This document shows positions 25,089-32,858 of a stretch of 64,000 nt of DNA, in pieces. Location of the stretch: positions 40,295 through 104,294 of the forward strand of contig JAHDBJ010000010.1 in NCBI GenBank assembly GCA_020630435.1, in the 5' to 3' direction. The notes under the pieces are model-generated. The model was not told the DNA's origin, did no database searches, and saw only the letters and a list, made by a program, of their open reading frames with translations. The translations under genes were made by a program, and so were the position numbers. Source of the DNA: Saprospiraceae bacterium. GTDB lineage: Bacteria; Bacteroidota; Bacteroidia; Chitinophagales; Saprospiraceae. How positions within the stretch are numbered: the stretch's first letter is position 1; every line of letters begins with the position of its first letter.

Positions 25089-27131
25089 TTATATTCTTTC
25101 AATAGTTTTTGGAAGTGGTCGCCGATGTTTAGGGCGGTCAGAATTCCATTTAAAATCAGCATCTAGTTCTCTACCATACATTTGCTCAAAAAACTCTAGA
25201 TATTCTTGGTGACGTTCTTTGGACTGTCGTTTCCCATTAATTGTCATTTTTTTAGTTGAAAGCGTAATCGTATAGCCATCGTAAGGATCAATTAATCCTT
25301 GCTTTGTTAAGCGATGAGGGATAACCTGATTATTAGCATTAAAATCATAGATTCTTCTAATTGACTGATTGTTAGCATTAATATTATAGAGTCTCCTAAT
25401 CGATTTTTTAAAGTTACTCGGCTTTAGTTTTTCATATTTAAAAGAAAACGTTGTGACTGTATCAATAGAAGGTTTATTAAGATGTTCAATTTCATTCCCA
25501 TCTACTTTGATTTCCTCCACTATTTTGACATATCTACGATAATTATCTAGTATAGAATCCATTTTTATCGTGCTATTATCATATATCTTACTTTTCACCT
25601 TATCTGAAATTTCTCTATTTTTAATAGAAATTTCCCCTTTTAGGTTTTCAATGACGATTGGTTTTGTTAAGGAATCCTGCAATTGAAGATAGTAGATAGG
25701 ATTTTCAATATTTTCTAATGTCGCATTTTGATCAAGATGATGTAAATGTTCACTAGGAAAAATCGTTCTATCTTCTAGTAATGTAACCTTTTGCTCACTA
25801 GTATTTTCTATTATAACTTCTTTAACGGTTAAGTCTTTTTTATCGTCTCTAGATTCAATTTTTTGTTCTAATATTTCAATCTCATTTAAAGATTCTTCGT
25901 CCTTAGAAGGATTTTCTTTAATAGCTACTTCTGGCTCTTTTTTCATATGCAGATCAGAGATATTTTCCAATTGATTGTTTTCTTCTTGTAATACTTTTTC
26001 ATCTATCTCTTTTACTAGGTTTTTATCTTCTATTATTAGTTGATTATTTTCCTTGAGTTCTTCAAATTTCACTTTTATCAATTCTCTGTTTGTATATGGT
26101 TTTGTAGCACTAACACTAACAATAAAAAGAAGACATACTAGTAACGAACTTATAGTTAATTTTTCCATAATATTTGACTTATTTTTAGGTTGATTTAAAA
26201 TACGTTTCACCCTGTTTAATAAGTGACTTTTATGGTTGGATAAAGGCATCGCAAGTATTGGAATTTGATTTTGCATAGTTTGTAAAGAAACCAGTGCTTT
26301 GGCATAATCCAATGGATTATTACAAATTTCAAGTACTTTATCATCACAACAATTTTCTCGTTCTATGCGAATATGATTCGATATCCACCAAATAACAGGA
26401 TGGTAATAAAATAAAACCTCAATAACCGACTGTATGAGGTTTAGCACGTAATCGTTTCGTTGTATGTGTGCTAATTCGTGTACAATTATGGCTTCAACTT
26501 CTTCAATATGGAGTTGGTTAATTGCTCCAACAGGAAAAAGTAATATCGGTTTAAAAAAGCCAATGACCATTGGTGTACTAATAAGTGAGGATTCAAAAAA
26601 GTCAACCTTTTGTTTCAGTCCTATATGAGTCGATAATTTCTGTAATTTACATTGCCACTTTTGGGCAACGGGAAAAAGATATCTATGTTTGACTTTTTGA
26701 ACATAGATATAAGATCCAATCAAACGTAACATAAAAAGTAAAGCACCTAATAACCAGACAAATACGATTAGAGGCAAATGTTTGGTAAAATAGGTAGTCA
26801 ACTGTATTTGCAATTGTTCTATCAATGGTTTTTGAATATCAACATTCAAGGGATGCATCGTAGATGTTTCTATCATTGACGGTTGTTCCACTAATAGTTG
26901 TCCTATTGGGCTTTCAAAATAAAAGAAAAACGTGGATAAAGAAGTAATAAAAACTAAACACAAAGCAATATAAGCATACCAATAACGAAGTTGAGCATTG
27001 CTTTTTTGAAAATAAGATAGGAAGAATGCAAGTAGTAATCCTATTAGGCTACCTTGCCATATAGAATGTAATACTGTCCATCCCAATGCTTCAATTATAC
27101 TTTCTGATAAATATTGATAAATAAAATCCAT
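25089..27131 (-). CDS. M56 (BlaR1-like) membrane metallopeptidase
   Basis: The protein has four or so N-terminal transmembrane helices with the zinc motif HELAH in the loop VEAIIVHELAHIQRNDYVL (about residues 218-222 from the chosen start). BlaR1/MecR1-type M56 peptidases sense an external signal and cleave or inactivate a BlaI-type repressor. The start at 27131 (MDFIYQYLSES) is preferred over an upstream ATG at 27182, because the extra 17 residues precede the first helix without conservation. After the helix near residue 335 comes a long charged region of about 340 residues, very rich in Glu, Lys and Ile, and lacking a penicillin-binding sensor domain. The blaI gene lies 110 bp upstream on the same strand. 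Confidence 0.85.
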   Translation of the reverse strand: MDFIYQYLSESIIEALGWTVLHSIWQGSLIGLLLAFFLSYFQKSNAQLRYWYAYIALCLVFITSLSTFFFYFESPIGQLLVEQPSMIETSTMHPLNVDIQKPLIEQLQIQLTTYFTKHLPLIVFVWLLGALLFMLRLIGSYIYVQKVKHRYLFPVAQKWQCKLQKLSTHIGLKQKVDFFESSLISTPMVIGFFKPILLFPVGAINQLHIEEVEAIIVHELAHIQRNDYVLNLIQSVIEVLFYYHPVIWWISNHIRIERENCCDDKVLEICNNPLDYAKALVSLQTMQNQIPILAMPLSNHKSHLLNRVKRILNQPKNKSNIMEKLTISSLLVCLLFIVSVSATKPYTNRELIKVKFEELKENNQLIIEDKNLVKEIDEKVLQEENNQLENISDLHMKKEPEVAIKENPSKDEESLNEIEILEQKIESRDDKKDLTVKEVIIENTSEQKVTLLEDRTIFPSEHLHHLDQNATLENIENPIYYLQLQDSLTKPIVIENLKGEISIKNREISDKVKSKIYDNSTIKMDSILDNYRRYVKIVEEIKVDGNEIEHLNKPSIDTVTTFSFKYEKLKPSNFKKSIRRLYNINANNQSIRRIYDFNANNQVIPHRLTKQGLIDPYDGYTITLSTKKMTINGKRQSKERHQEYLEFFEQMYGRELDADFKWNSDRPKHRRPLPKTIERI

Positions 27132-27240
27132 ACGTCTTATTTTATAAAAACAAAAGAGATTGGCGAGACTTTTCTCGCCCAAAGCTAGTATTCACTATCA
27201 CATTTTTCCTAGCTTAATAATCTCATTACTATCTTTTCAA

Positions 27241-27627
27241 TTATTTATTTTCAATTTTCTTAATCAAGGCCTTAATTTCCGCTAGTTCTTCTTCCGAAAC
27301 TTCTGGCTGTCCACCCAATGCTTGAACTACTAACTTCATAGCAGAACCTCGAAATGTAGCGTCTACGAATCGTTTTAGTAAATGTTGCTGAGTCGTTTTT
27401 TCATTGACTAAAGCAGAATAAATATGAGTTCTACTATTGGTATCTCTCTCAACCATTTTCTTCTCAACCATGATTTGCATTATTTTTAGGGTAGTGGTAT
27501 ATCCCACTTCCCGAATTTCATTAAGTTGATCATTTACAAATCGTACCGAAGAAGGTCCATTCTCCCATAATATTTGAAGAATTTCCAATTCGGACTCTGT
27601 TGGCTTTATTGAATGTCCTTGACCCAT
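27241..27627 (-). CDS. blaI: BlaI/MecI/CopY-family repressor
   Basis: The 128-residue protein is a penicillinase-repressor-type winged helix. It has LTESELEILQILWENGPSSV-like sequence (residues 8-28), a recognition helix region GYTTTLKIMQIMVEKKMVER (43-62), and a C-terminal dimerisation region. BlaI-type repressors are dimeric and are cut by the partner M56 peptidase, which is encoded downstream on the same strand. Three dyads of TACGA-N6-TCGTA lie over the promoter just upstream of the start, which supports autoregulation. The trigger is unknown; the pair need not be linked to beta-lactams. Confidence 0.92.
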   Translation of the reverse strand: MGQGHSIKPTESELEILQILWENGPSSVRFVNDQLNEIREVGYTTTLKIMQIMVEKKMVERDTNSRTHIYSALVNEKTTQQHLLKRFVDATFRGSAMKLVVQALGGQPEVSEEELAEIKALIKKIENK

Positions 27628-27667
27628 TATTTATATTTTATAAAATTGATTTAATACACGTACAACA

Positions 27668-27741
27668 TACGAAACGATTCGTAACACAAATATACTACGA
27701 TAAATTTCGTACTTGCAAATATTACTACGACAAATTTCGTA
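27668..27741 (-). promoter_or_regulatory. Triple BlaI operator, TACGA-N6-TCGTA
   Basis: Three 16-bp dyads, TACGA-N6-TCGTA, occur at 27668-27683, 27696-27711 and 27726-27741, with starts 28 and 30 bp apart. The centres are roughly three helical turns apart, so three dimers could line up on one face. Copies 2 and 3 agree over almost 20 bp. They span the promoter at 27687-27719: one sits at the start site, one between the two promoter elements and one upstream. Confidence 0.8.
27687..27719 (-). promoter_or_regulatory. Promoter of blaI-M56
   Basis: On the minus strand TTTG (27716-27719) is followed after 21 bp by TATATTTG (27687-27694), a full consensus match. The predicted start near 27680 falls in the first operator dyad, so repressor binding would exclude polymerase. 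Confidence 0.65.
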
Positions 27742-27771
27742 CTTTAACACTTTTTAAGAAAAATTAGCGGA

Positions 27772-29124
27772 TTAAAACTTACAACCTAAATCACTTTTTG
27801 AAAGTGGATCGTTATTCGGAAAGCAATTACCTGAAGGGATTTCATTTGGAGTATAACGATGAAGTTGAGGATCTCTAAGACTATTTTTAAGGAACAAAAC
27901 AATTTTACCAATTTCGTCATCTGTTAAGTTTAGAGGTCTAAACTCTTCTGATAGTGCATTACGAGGGACAACTGGATTTTCAGGTGCAGCATTATTTTTA
28001 TATCGTACAACTCTCTCTATAGAGCGGAAGCTACTACCATGTCCAAAGAAATTAGCATCTTGTAAATTATAAAGTTGGGGAACTTTAAACCTGTAATAAT
28101 CTGCTTGTCGATTAGTAAACTCCCCCCTTCCTAGCCCTGCATTTCTAATTGTTTCTTGATCGATATTAATGGTCGGGGAAAGATCATCCATACCAATAGC
28201 ATGAAAATCCATACTACTCAAAGCTGGTCCAGTGTGACAATCCACACAACCTGCTTTTCCAAAGAATAATATAGCACCTTCTTTTTCTTCTTGGCTCATA
28301 GCCGTATAGTTATCTTTAAGCCATAGTTGGAAAGGCGATTTATTAGAGACAAGCGTACGAACATAGGCCGCAATCGCAAGACTAGCATTTTGCTGAGTAT
28401 ATGGTTCTGTCTCGTTGGGGAAAGCTTTATTGAATAATGCCTTATATTCAGTATTTTCTATAAAATTTCTATCAATACCTAATCTATGAAAACTCATACC
28501 AGCAATAGCCTGAGTTTCAATGCCCTCAAATCCTAACTTATTGAACTGAGCTAGAGAATCTGCTGACCATAAATTTTCAGTCCCTGCATTGATGCCTGTT
28601 GCCCCCAATTTTCCACTCCAAAGTACATTCTTCTGAAAGGCTAAATTAAGTAATGAAGGCGCACGAAGTGGCTGAACATCCACATCTTTATCAAAATATA
28701 AACTACCTTTATAACGTCCTTCTCCTTTCACTCCAAAGCCAATTCCTCCTTCTCCTATTCCTTGAGATAAACCTGAACGAAATCCTGCTGAAGCATTATG
28801 GCACGTTGCACAAGAATAGGTATTTCTGCTAAATGTTTTTACTGGAGCAATTGCTAAACCTGTTTCATGAAATAACCGCTTACCTAATTCAACTTTTGAA
28901 ACATTTAATGGATTTTTAGCATCTTGTGGTAGGCTACTTAATGCTGTACTTTCTGGTAGTAAAAAGAATAACTTATCCCCTCCCTCCGCAGCTTGTGTGA
29001 GTTGTGCTTCTAATGCTTCATCATATTCATCATAGGGAACTTCCTCCTGCTGACAAGCAGAAAACAGTCCTACTAATATGGATAAGTAAGCTAGGTTTAA
29101 ATAAATTGTTCTCGTTTTACTCAT
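27772..29124 (-). CDS. Di-haem cytochrome c peroxidase-type lipoprotein
   Basis: The protein has two CxxCH haem sites: CATCH (about residue 110) and CVDCH (about 293). This is the pattern of the CCP/MauG family, which reduces hydrogen peroxide or oxidises protein residues in the periplasm. The start at 29124 (MSKTRTIYLNLAYL) gives a lipoprotein signal with lipobox FSAC and is preferred to the ATG at 29145. A conserved segment FGHGSSFRSIERVVRYKN near the C terminus matches the family. It is separated from the blaI promoter by about 30 bp, so the blaI operators lie between the two genes. Its own regulation is unclear. Confidence 0.87.
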   Translation of the reverse strand: MSKTRTIYLNLAYLSILVGLFSACQQEEVPYDEYDEALEAQLTQAAEGGDKLFFLLPESTALSSLPQDAKNPLNVSKVELGKRLFHETGLAIAPVKTFSRNTYSCATCHNASAGFRSGLSQGIGEGGIGFGVKGEGRYKGSLYFDKDVDVQPLRAPSLLNLAFQKNVLWSGKLGATGINAGTENLWSADSLAQFNKLGFEGIETQAIAGMSFHRLGIDRNFIENTEYKALFNKAFPNETEPYTQQNASLAIAAYVRTLVSNKSPFQLWLKDNYTAMSQEEKEGAILFFGKAGCVDCHTGPALSSMDFHAIGMDDLSPTINIDQETIRNAGLGRGEFTNRQADYYRFKVPQLYNLQDANFFGHGSSFRSIERVVRYKNNAAPENPVVPRNALSEEFRPLNLTDDEIGKIVLFLKNSLRDPQLHRYTPNEIPSGNCFPNNDPLSKSDLGCKF

Positions 29125-29145
29125 AACGCATTTGGATAAATCCAA

Positions 29146-29502
29146 AAATGTTTTGATATTCTATGCAAAAATTACTAACACTCTATGATAAAATTTAACT
29201 TTTATTATAAATTTTTTGTGTAGCAATAATTTGTTTTTATATAATTATTTAATGCAAATTTCAATCACAAAAAATAAAGTATAAGGGGGATTATCTCCAA
29301 AGGTAAGAAATTGCACTAAAAAAATAAAGAATAAGAAATGCTTGATTTTAACACGAAATAAAAAATAAAAAATGTTATATATAAATATATGTATAGTAGT
29401 ATTTTTTATATTATTTCAAATTTTCATGTGAAAATGTCTAAGTAAAAACAATGAAAAAAAATAATGATAGTGACAGTTTTAATTGATCAATTTATATAAT
29501 AT
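29146..29502. other. AT-rich intergenic region with no recognised gene
   Basis: This stretch lies between two minus-strand genes and should hold the promoter of the peroxidase gene. A 12-bp palindrome AATTGATCAATT occurs at 29481-29492, just past the stop of the glycosyltransferase gene. No RNA gene, no clear consensus promoter and no terminator with a T run were found. Confidence 0.6.
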
Positions 29503-30660
29503 TTATTTAAAAAGCTGTTTATTTTTAGATAAATCAGAATATAACCTTATCCATTGCAAACCAATATTTTTTTCTTTAAACTTTTCTACATATTTATATC
29601 CCTCTTCTTTCATATATTTCTGCTTCTCAGAATCTGTTAACACTTTAAATATTTTTTGCATTAATTCTTCTTCATTAAAAGCATCAATATACTCAGAGTG
29701 TTTTCCACCTGCTTCAGGAAAACATGACCCTTGACTAGTAATAACAGGTATACCACTATGTTGTGCTTCTATAATAGGAATTCCAAATCCTTCGAAGATT
29801 GAAGGCAAAACAAATAAATTTGACAGCTGATAAATACAAGGTAATTCTTGGAAAACTACATTATTTAAGAATAGGATATTCTGCTCTAAATGTTGTTTCC
29901 TAATATATTGAATAATTTTATTTTTATACTCACCACCATTGCCAATAACAACCAAAGGTATGTCAAGTTTATTTTTTAGTAAATGCATTGCCTTGACTAA
30001 GGTAAGCAAATTTTTACGTTCTATTATTGAACCAACATAAAGAATATAATTTTGAGGAAGATTATATTTTAATCTTACTTTTTTTTTCATTTCTCCATCA
30101 TATTTTTCGTAAAAAATAGGAGCGCAAGATTGATAAATAACATCAATTTTTTCAGCATCAACTTCATAAAAATCTACTAAATCTTGTTTGGTTTGTTCAC
30201 TAATAGCAACTACCCTATCTGCTCGTTGAGCTGCTGATTTGAATTTCCATCGATATAACTTTCTATCTATATAGGGATATAATTTAGGAAAGCGTTCAAA
30301 TATTAAATCGTGTATTGTAACTACTGAGGCAATATCTGTTTTCTCTATACTCAAAGGCAACTCATGACTTAATCCATGATAAATATCTATTTTATCTTTT
30401 TTTAAATTATTCAAAATATTGCTTGTTCGCCACAAAGCAGAAACCTTTTTGTTAACGAAATTATTGGGAAACCGTAGTTTAATATTTTGGAATTGTCTAA
30501 TCTCAGAAAGTCTAGGGTTATCACTATTCTTTGGACTATATAACCAGTATTGATACTCAGGATGAAATTTGGCTAATGTTTGGATAAGCGTTCGGCTATA
30601 ATTCCCTAGCCCTGTTTGGTTAAAAAAAGCTCTTTTTGCATCAAATCCTATCTTCATCAT
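29503..30660 (-). CDS. GT4-type glycosyltransferase
   Basis: The 385-residue protein has a GT-B fold of the GT4 kind. The N-terminal motif is KIGFDAKRAFFNQTGLGNYSRTLI. The linker to the second domain is NYILYVGSIIERKNLLTLVKA (about residues 203-223). The E-x7-E motif of retaining transferases is present in PSIFEGFGIPIIEAQHSG near residue 288. It has no signal or membrane segment and is cytoplasmic. Sugar and acceptor are unknown; exopolysaccharide or lipopolysaccharide synthesis is the usual setting. The start is 15 bp downstream of the RNase H stop, so both are probably in one operon. Confidence 0.9.
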   Translation of the reverse strand: MMKIGFDAKRAFFNQTGLGNYSRTLIQTLAKFHPEYQYWLYSPKNSDNPRLSEIRQFQNIKLRFPNNFVNKKVSALWRTSNILNNLKKDKIDIYHGLSHELPLSIEKTDIASVVTIHDLIFERFPKLYPYIDRKLYRWKFKSAAQRADRVVAISEQTKQDLVDFYEVDAEKIDVIYQSCAPIFYEKYDGEMKKKVRLKYNLPQNYILYVGSIIERKNLLTLVKAMHLLKNKLDIPLVVIGNGGEYKNKIIQYIRKQHLEQNILFLNNVVFQELPCIYQLSNLFVLPSIFEGFGIPIIEAQHSGIPVITSQGSCFPEAGGKHSEYIDAFNEEELMQKIFKVLTDSEKQKYMKEEGYKYVEKFKEKNIGLQWIRLYSDLSKNKQLFK

Positions 30661-30675
30661 AATAAATAAATCAAC

Positions 30676-31314
30676 TTATTTCCTACCAAAATCCGCAGGT
30701 ATCTCTCCCCAGTTTTTGGTATCCCATTTAAGAATCGGATTTTCATAGGTATTATTTTCTAGCCATTTTACGGCTCTATCTATTAGTTCAAATAATTTTC
30801 GGTTAGCAGGTACTTTTGCTAATTTCGTATTTGGTTTTTTCTTGTTCACCCACCCCATTGCAATTTTAGAATCGGAATATATTGGAAGATGAGGTCTTCC
30901 TTTCTTTTGTAGAAGTGCTAAACCATGAACAAGTGCTAAAAACTCTCCTAGATTATTCGTTCCTGCATTAAAAGGACCTTGCCGAAAAATTTCAATACCC
31001 GATTTTGTGTCTACCCCTCGATACTCCATGATACCTGGATTACGGCTACAAGCAGCATCCACAGAAATACTCTCCCACACTATTTCTGCTTTTTGAGTTG
31101 CTGAGAGGGTTTTAAAAGTGTTTTTTTTCTTTTTAGAAATATTGATAAAATCATTATAATCTCCTCTATAGGCTTCAATAGCCTCCTCTTGACTTTTAAA
31201 CGATTTGTACTTGGCACCAGAGTAAGATTTAATAGCAAGTTGACAATCTGTCCAGTTATCAAAAATACCTGTTTCATTACCTTCCCAGACGACATAATAC
31301 TTTTTTGATGCCAT
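30676..31314 (-). CDS. Ribonuclease H1 with viroplasmin-like N-terminal domain
   Basis: The 212-residue enzyme degrades the RNA strand of RNA-DNA hybrids. Residues 1-50 match the caulimovirus-viroplasmin (RNH1_N) hybrid-binding module, KKYYVVWEGNETGIFDNW. The catalytic domain follows with acidic residues in ISVDAACS, NLGEFLALVHGL, IYSDSKIAMGWV and a C-terminal WGEIPADF. The D-E-D-D set is intact. This domain pairing is usual in Bacteroidota. The glycosyltransferase gene follows 15 bp downstream without evident functional link. Confidence 0.93.
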   Translation of the reverse strand: MASKKYYVVWEGNETGIFDNWTDCQLAIKSYSGAKYKSFKSQEEAIEAYRGDYNDFINISKKKKNTFKTLSATQKAEIVWESISVDAACSRNPGIMEYRGVDTKSGIEIFRQGPFNAGTNNLGEFLALVHGLALLQKKGRPHLPIYSDSKIAMGWVNKKKPNTKLAKVPANRKLFELIDRAVKWLENNTYENPILKWDTKNWGEIPADFGRK

Positions 31315-31406
31315 TATTTTAGAGCTTGTTTTACAATAAAGAAATAAAAAAAATTTAAAATTGACTAAGGGCTAAAAAAAGTCCGTAGTAAAATAATACA
31401 AACACA

Positions 31407-31438
31407 TTGCAACATTAACACGAAATTCTATACTTTTG
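31407..31438 (+). promoter_or_regulatory. mdh promoter
   Basis: TTG (31407-31409) and TACTTTTG (31431-31438) are 21 bp apart. The -7 element is an exact TAnnTTTG match; the upstream one has three of the four bases in its usual form. The leader before the mdh ATG at 31489 would be about 45 nt and A-rich. Confidence 0.5.
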
Positions 31439-31488
31439 TACGAAATTTAAAAATATTTCTTCAATAAAATAAAAATAAATCTAAAACC

Positions 31489-32421
31489 ATGAGTAAAGTT
31501 ACAGTTGTCGGTGCTGGGAATGTGGGAGCAACCGTAGCCAATGTACTGGCACATAAAGATGTTGTAAACGAGATTGTTTTACTAGATATTAAAGGAGATT
31601 TAGCACGAGGTAAAGCTTTAGATTCTTGGCAACAAGCTCCTATTGATTACTACAGTACTAAGCTAAAAGGTTCGGATGATTACGCAGATACAGCAAATTC
31701 TGATATTGTTGTTATTACTGCAGGAATACCCCGTAAACCAGGAATGAGCAGAGACGATTTGATCTCTACCAATGCTAAGATTGTGAATATGGTTACAGAA
31801 TCTATTTTAAAACATTCTGATGATCCAATCATTATAGTAGTTTCCAATCCCTTAGATGTAATGACTTATGCTGCTTATAAGGCTTCTGGTTTAGCTTCTA
31901 ATCGTGTATTCGGTATGGCTGGAATTCTTGATACTGCTAGATATAGAGCATTCTTAGCAACCGCTTTAGGCGTTTCACCTAAAGATATTCAGGCTGTATT
32001 AATGGGAGGACATGGTGATACGATGGTACCTCTTCCTCGCTACACTACTGTAGCAGGCATTCCTGTTACAGAAATGATAGGTGATGATGACCTTAACGCA
32101 ATTGTAGAAAGGACTAAAAAAGGCGGTGGCGAACTTGTAAAACTAATGGGAACTTCTGCATGGTACGCTCCTGGGGCAGCGGCAGCACAAATGGTGGAAT
32201 CTATAGTTAGAGATGAAAAACGTATTTTCCCTTGTTGTGCATACTTGAGTGGAGAATATGGCTTAAAAGATATGTTCTTAGGAGTACCTGTTCAATTGGG
32301 CAAAAATGGTATTGAAAAAGTATTAGAATTACAACTTGATGAAGCAGAAATGGAACTATTAAATACTTCTGCCCAACACGTAAGAGATGTTATGGAGGTT
32401 TATAAAGGGATGAATGTATAA
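31489..32421 (+). CDS. mdh: Malate dehydrogenase
   Basis: The 310-residue NAD-dependent enzyme of the citric acid cycle interconverts malate and oxaloacetate. The N-terminal dinucleotide motif VVGAGNVGATVANVLA (residues 5-20), ITAGIPRKPGMSRDDL (about 77-92) with substrate-binding arginines, VVSNPLDVMTYAAY near 117-130 and the catalytic His in GGHGDTMVPL near 173-182 are all intact. The IPRKPGMSR loop fits malate rather than lactate specificity. The gene is single, with its own promoter and a strong terminator. Confidence 0.97.
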   Translation: MSKVTVVGAGNVGATVANVLAHKDVVNEIVLLDIKGDLARGKALDSWQQAPIDYYSTKLKGSDDYADTANSDIVVITAGIPRKPGMSRDDLISTNAKIVNMVTESILKHSDDPIIIVVSNPLDVMTYAAYKASGLASNRVFGMAGILDTARYRAFLATALGVSPKDIQAVLMGGHGDTMVPLPRYTTVAGIPVTEMIGDDDLNAIVERTKKGGGELVKLMGTSAWYAPGAAAAQMVESIVRDEKRIFPCCAYLSGEYGLKDMFLGVPVQLGKNGIEKVLELQLDEAEMELLNTSAQHVRDVMEVYKGMNV

Positions 32422-32457
32422 GAACTAATATTTTTATATTACATATAAAATAAAGAG

Positions 32458-32493
32458 AAGCCAAGCTATTTTTCAATTCAGCTTGGCTTTTTT
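32458..32493 (+). terminator. mdh terminator
   Basis: A 10-bp perfect stem, AAGCCAAGCT (32458-32467) with AGCTTGGCTT (32480-32489), is followed by six T residues. It lies 37 bp after the mdh stop. Confidence 0.88.
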
Positions 32494-32535
32494 ATATTTG
32501 CTAGAATTTGTATACAAATTATAAAAATAAATATA

Positions 32536-32778
32536 GTGACATTAGAACTTATCGCATTTGGTATCGTAAAAGATATTATCGGAGGGAAAACATTAAAAAT
32601 TGTGGTAAAAGAAGGTACTACTGTTAAAGAGTTAAAATATATTTTAACAAAAAAATTTCCTAAAATTGAAGGTTTGGCATCATTAATGGTGGCTATTAAC
32701 CAAGAATATGCTGACCTTGATATTGTTATTCGCCCTACAGATGAAATCGTTTTAATCCCTCCTGTTAGTGGAGGGTAA
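32536..32778 (+). CDS. MoaD/ThiS-type sulfur-carrier protein
   Basis: The 80-residue ubiquitin-like protein ends in the di-glycine tail PPVSGG, which carries a thiocarboxylate in MoaD and ThiS proteins. MoaD-like hallmarks are LELIAFGIVKDIIGGK at the start, TTVKELKYILTKKFP in the helix and DLDIVIRPTDEIVLIPPVSGG at the end. It probably donates sulfur for molybdopterin synthesis with MoaE, which is not in the window. The start is GTG at 32536; no earlier in-frame ATG exists. It lies between the mdh terminator and the secreted PAP2 gene, without pathway neighbours. Confidence 0.82.
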   Translation: MTLELIAFGIVKDIIGGKTLKIVVKEGTTVKELKYILTKKFPKIEGLASLMVAINQEYADLDIVIRPTDEIVLIPPVSGG

Positions 32779-32858
32779 ATAAACCAAAACCTTAATACTT
32801 TAATCCTGCAAACTTAAATACCCCAATACCTCAATTTTTGATAAAAATTTATATACAA

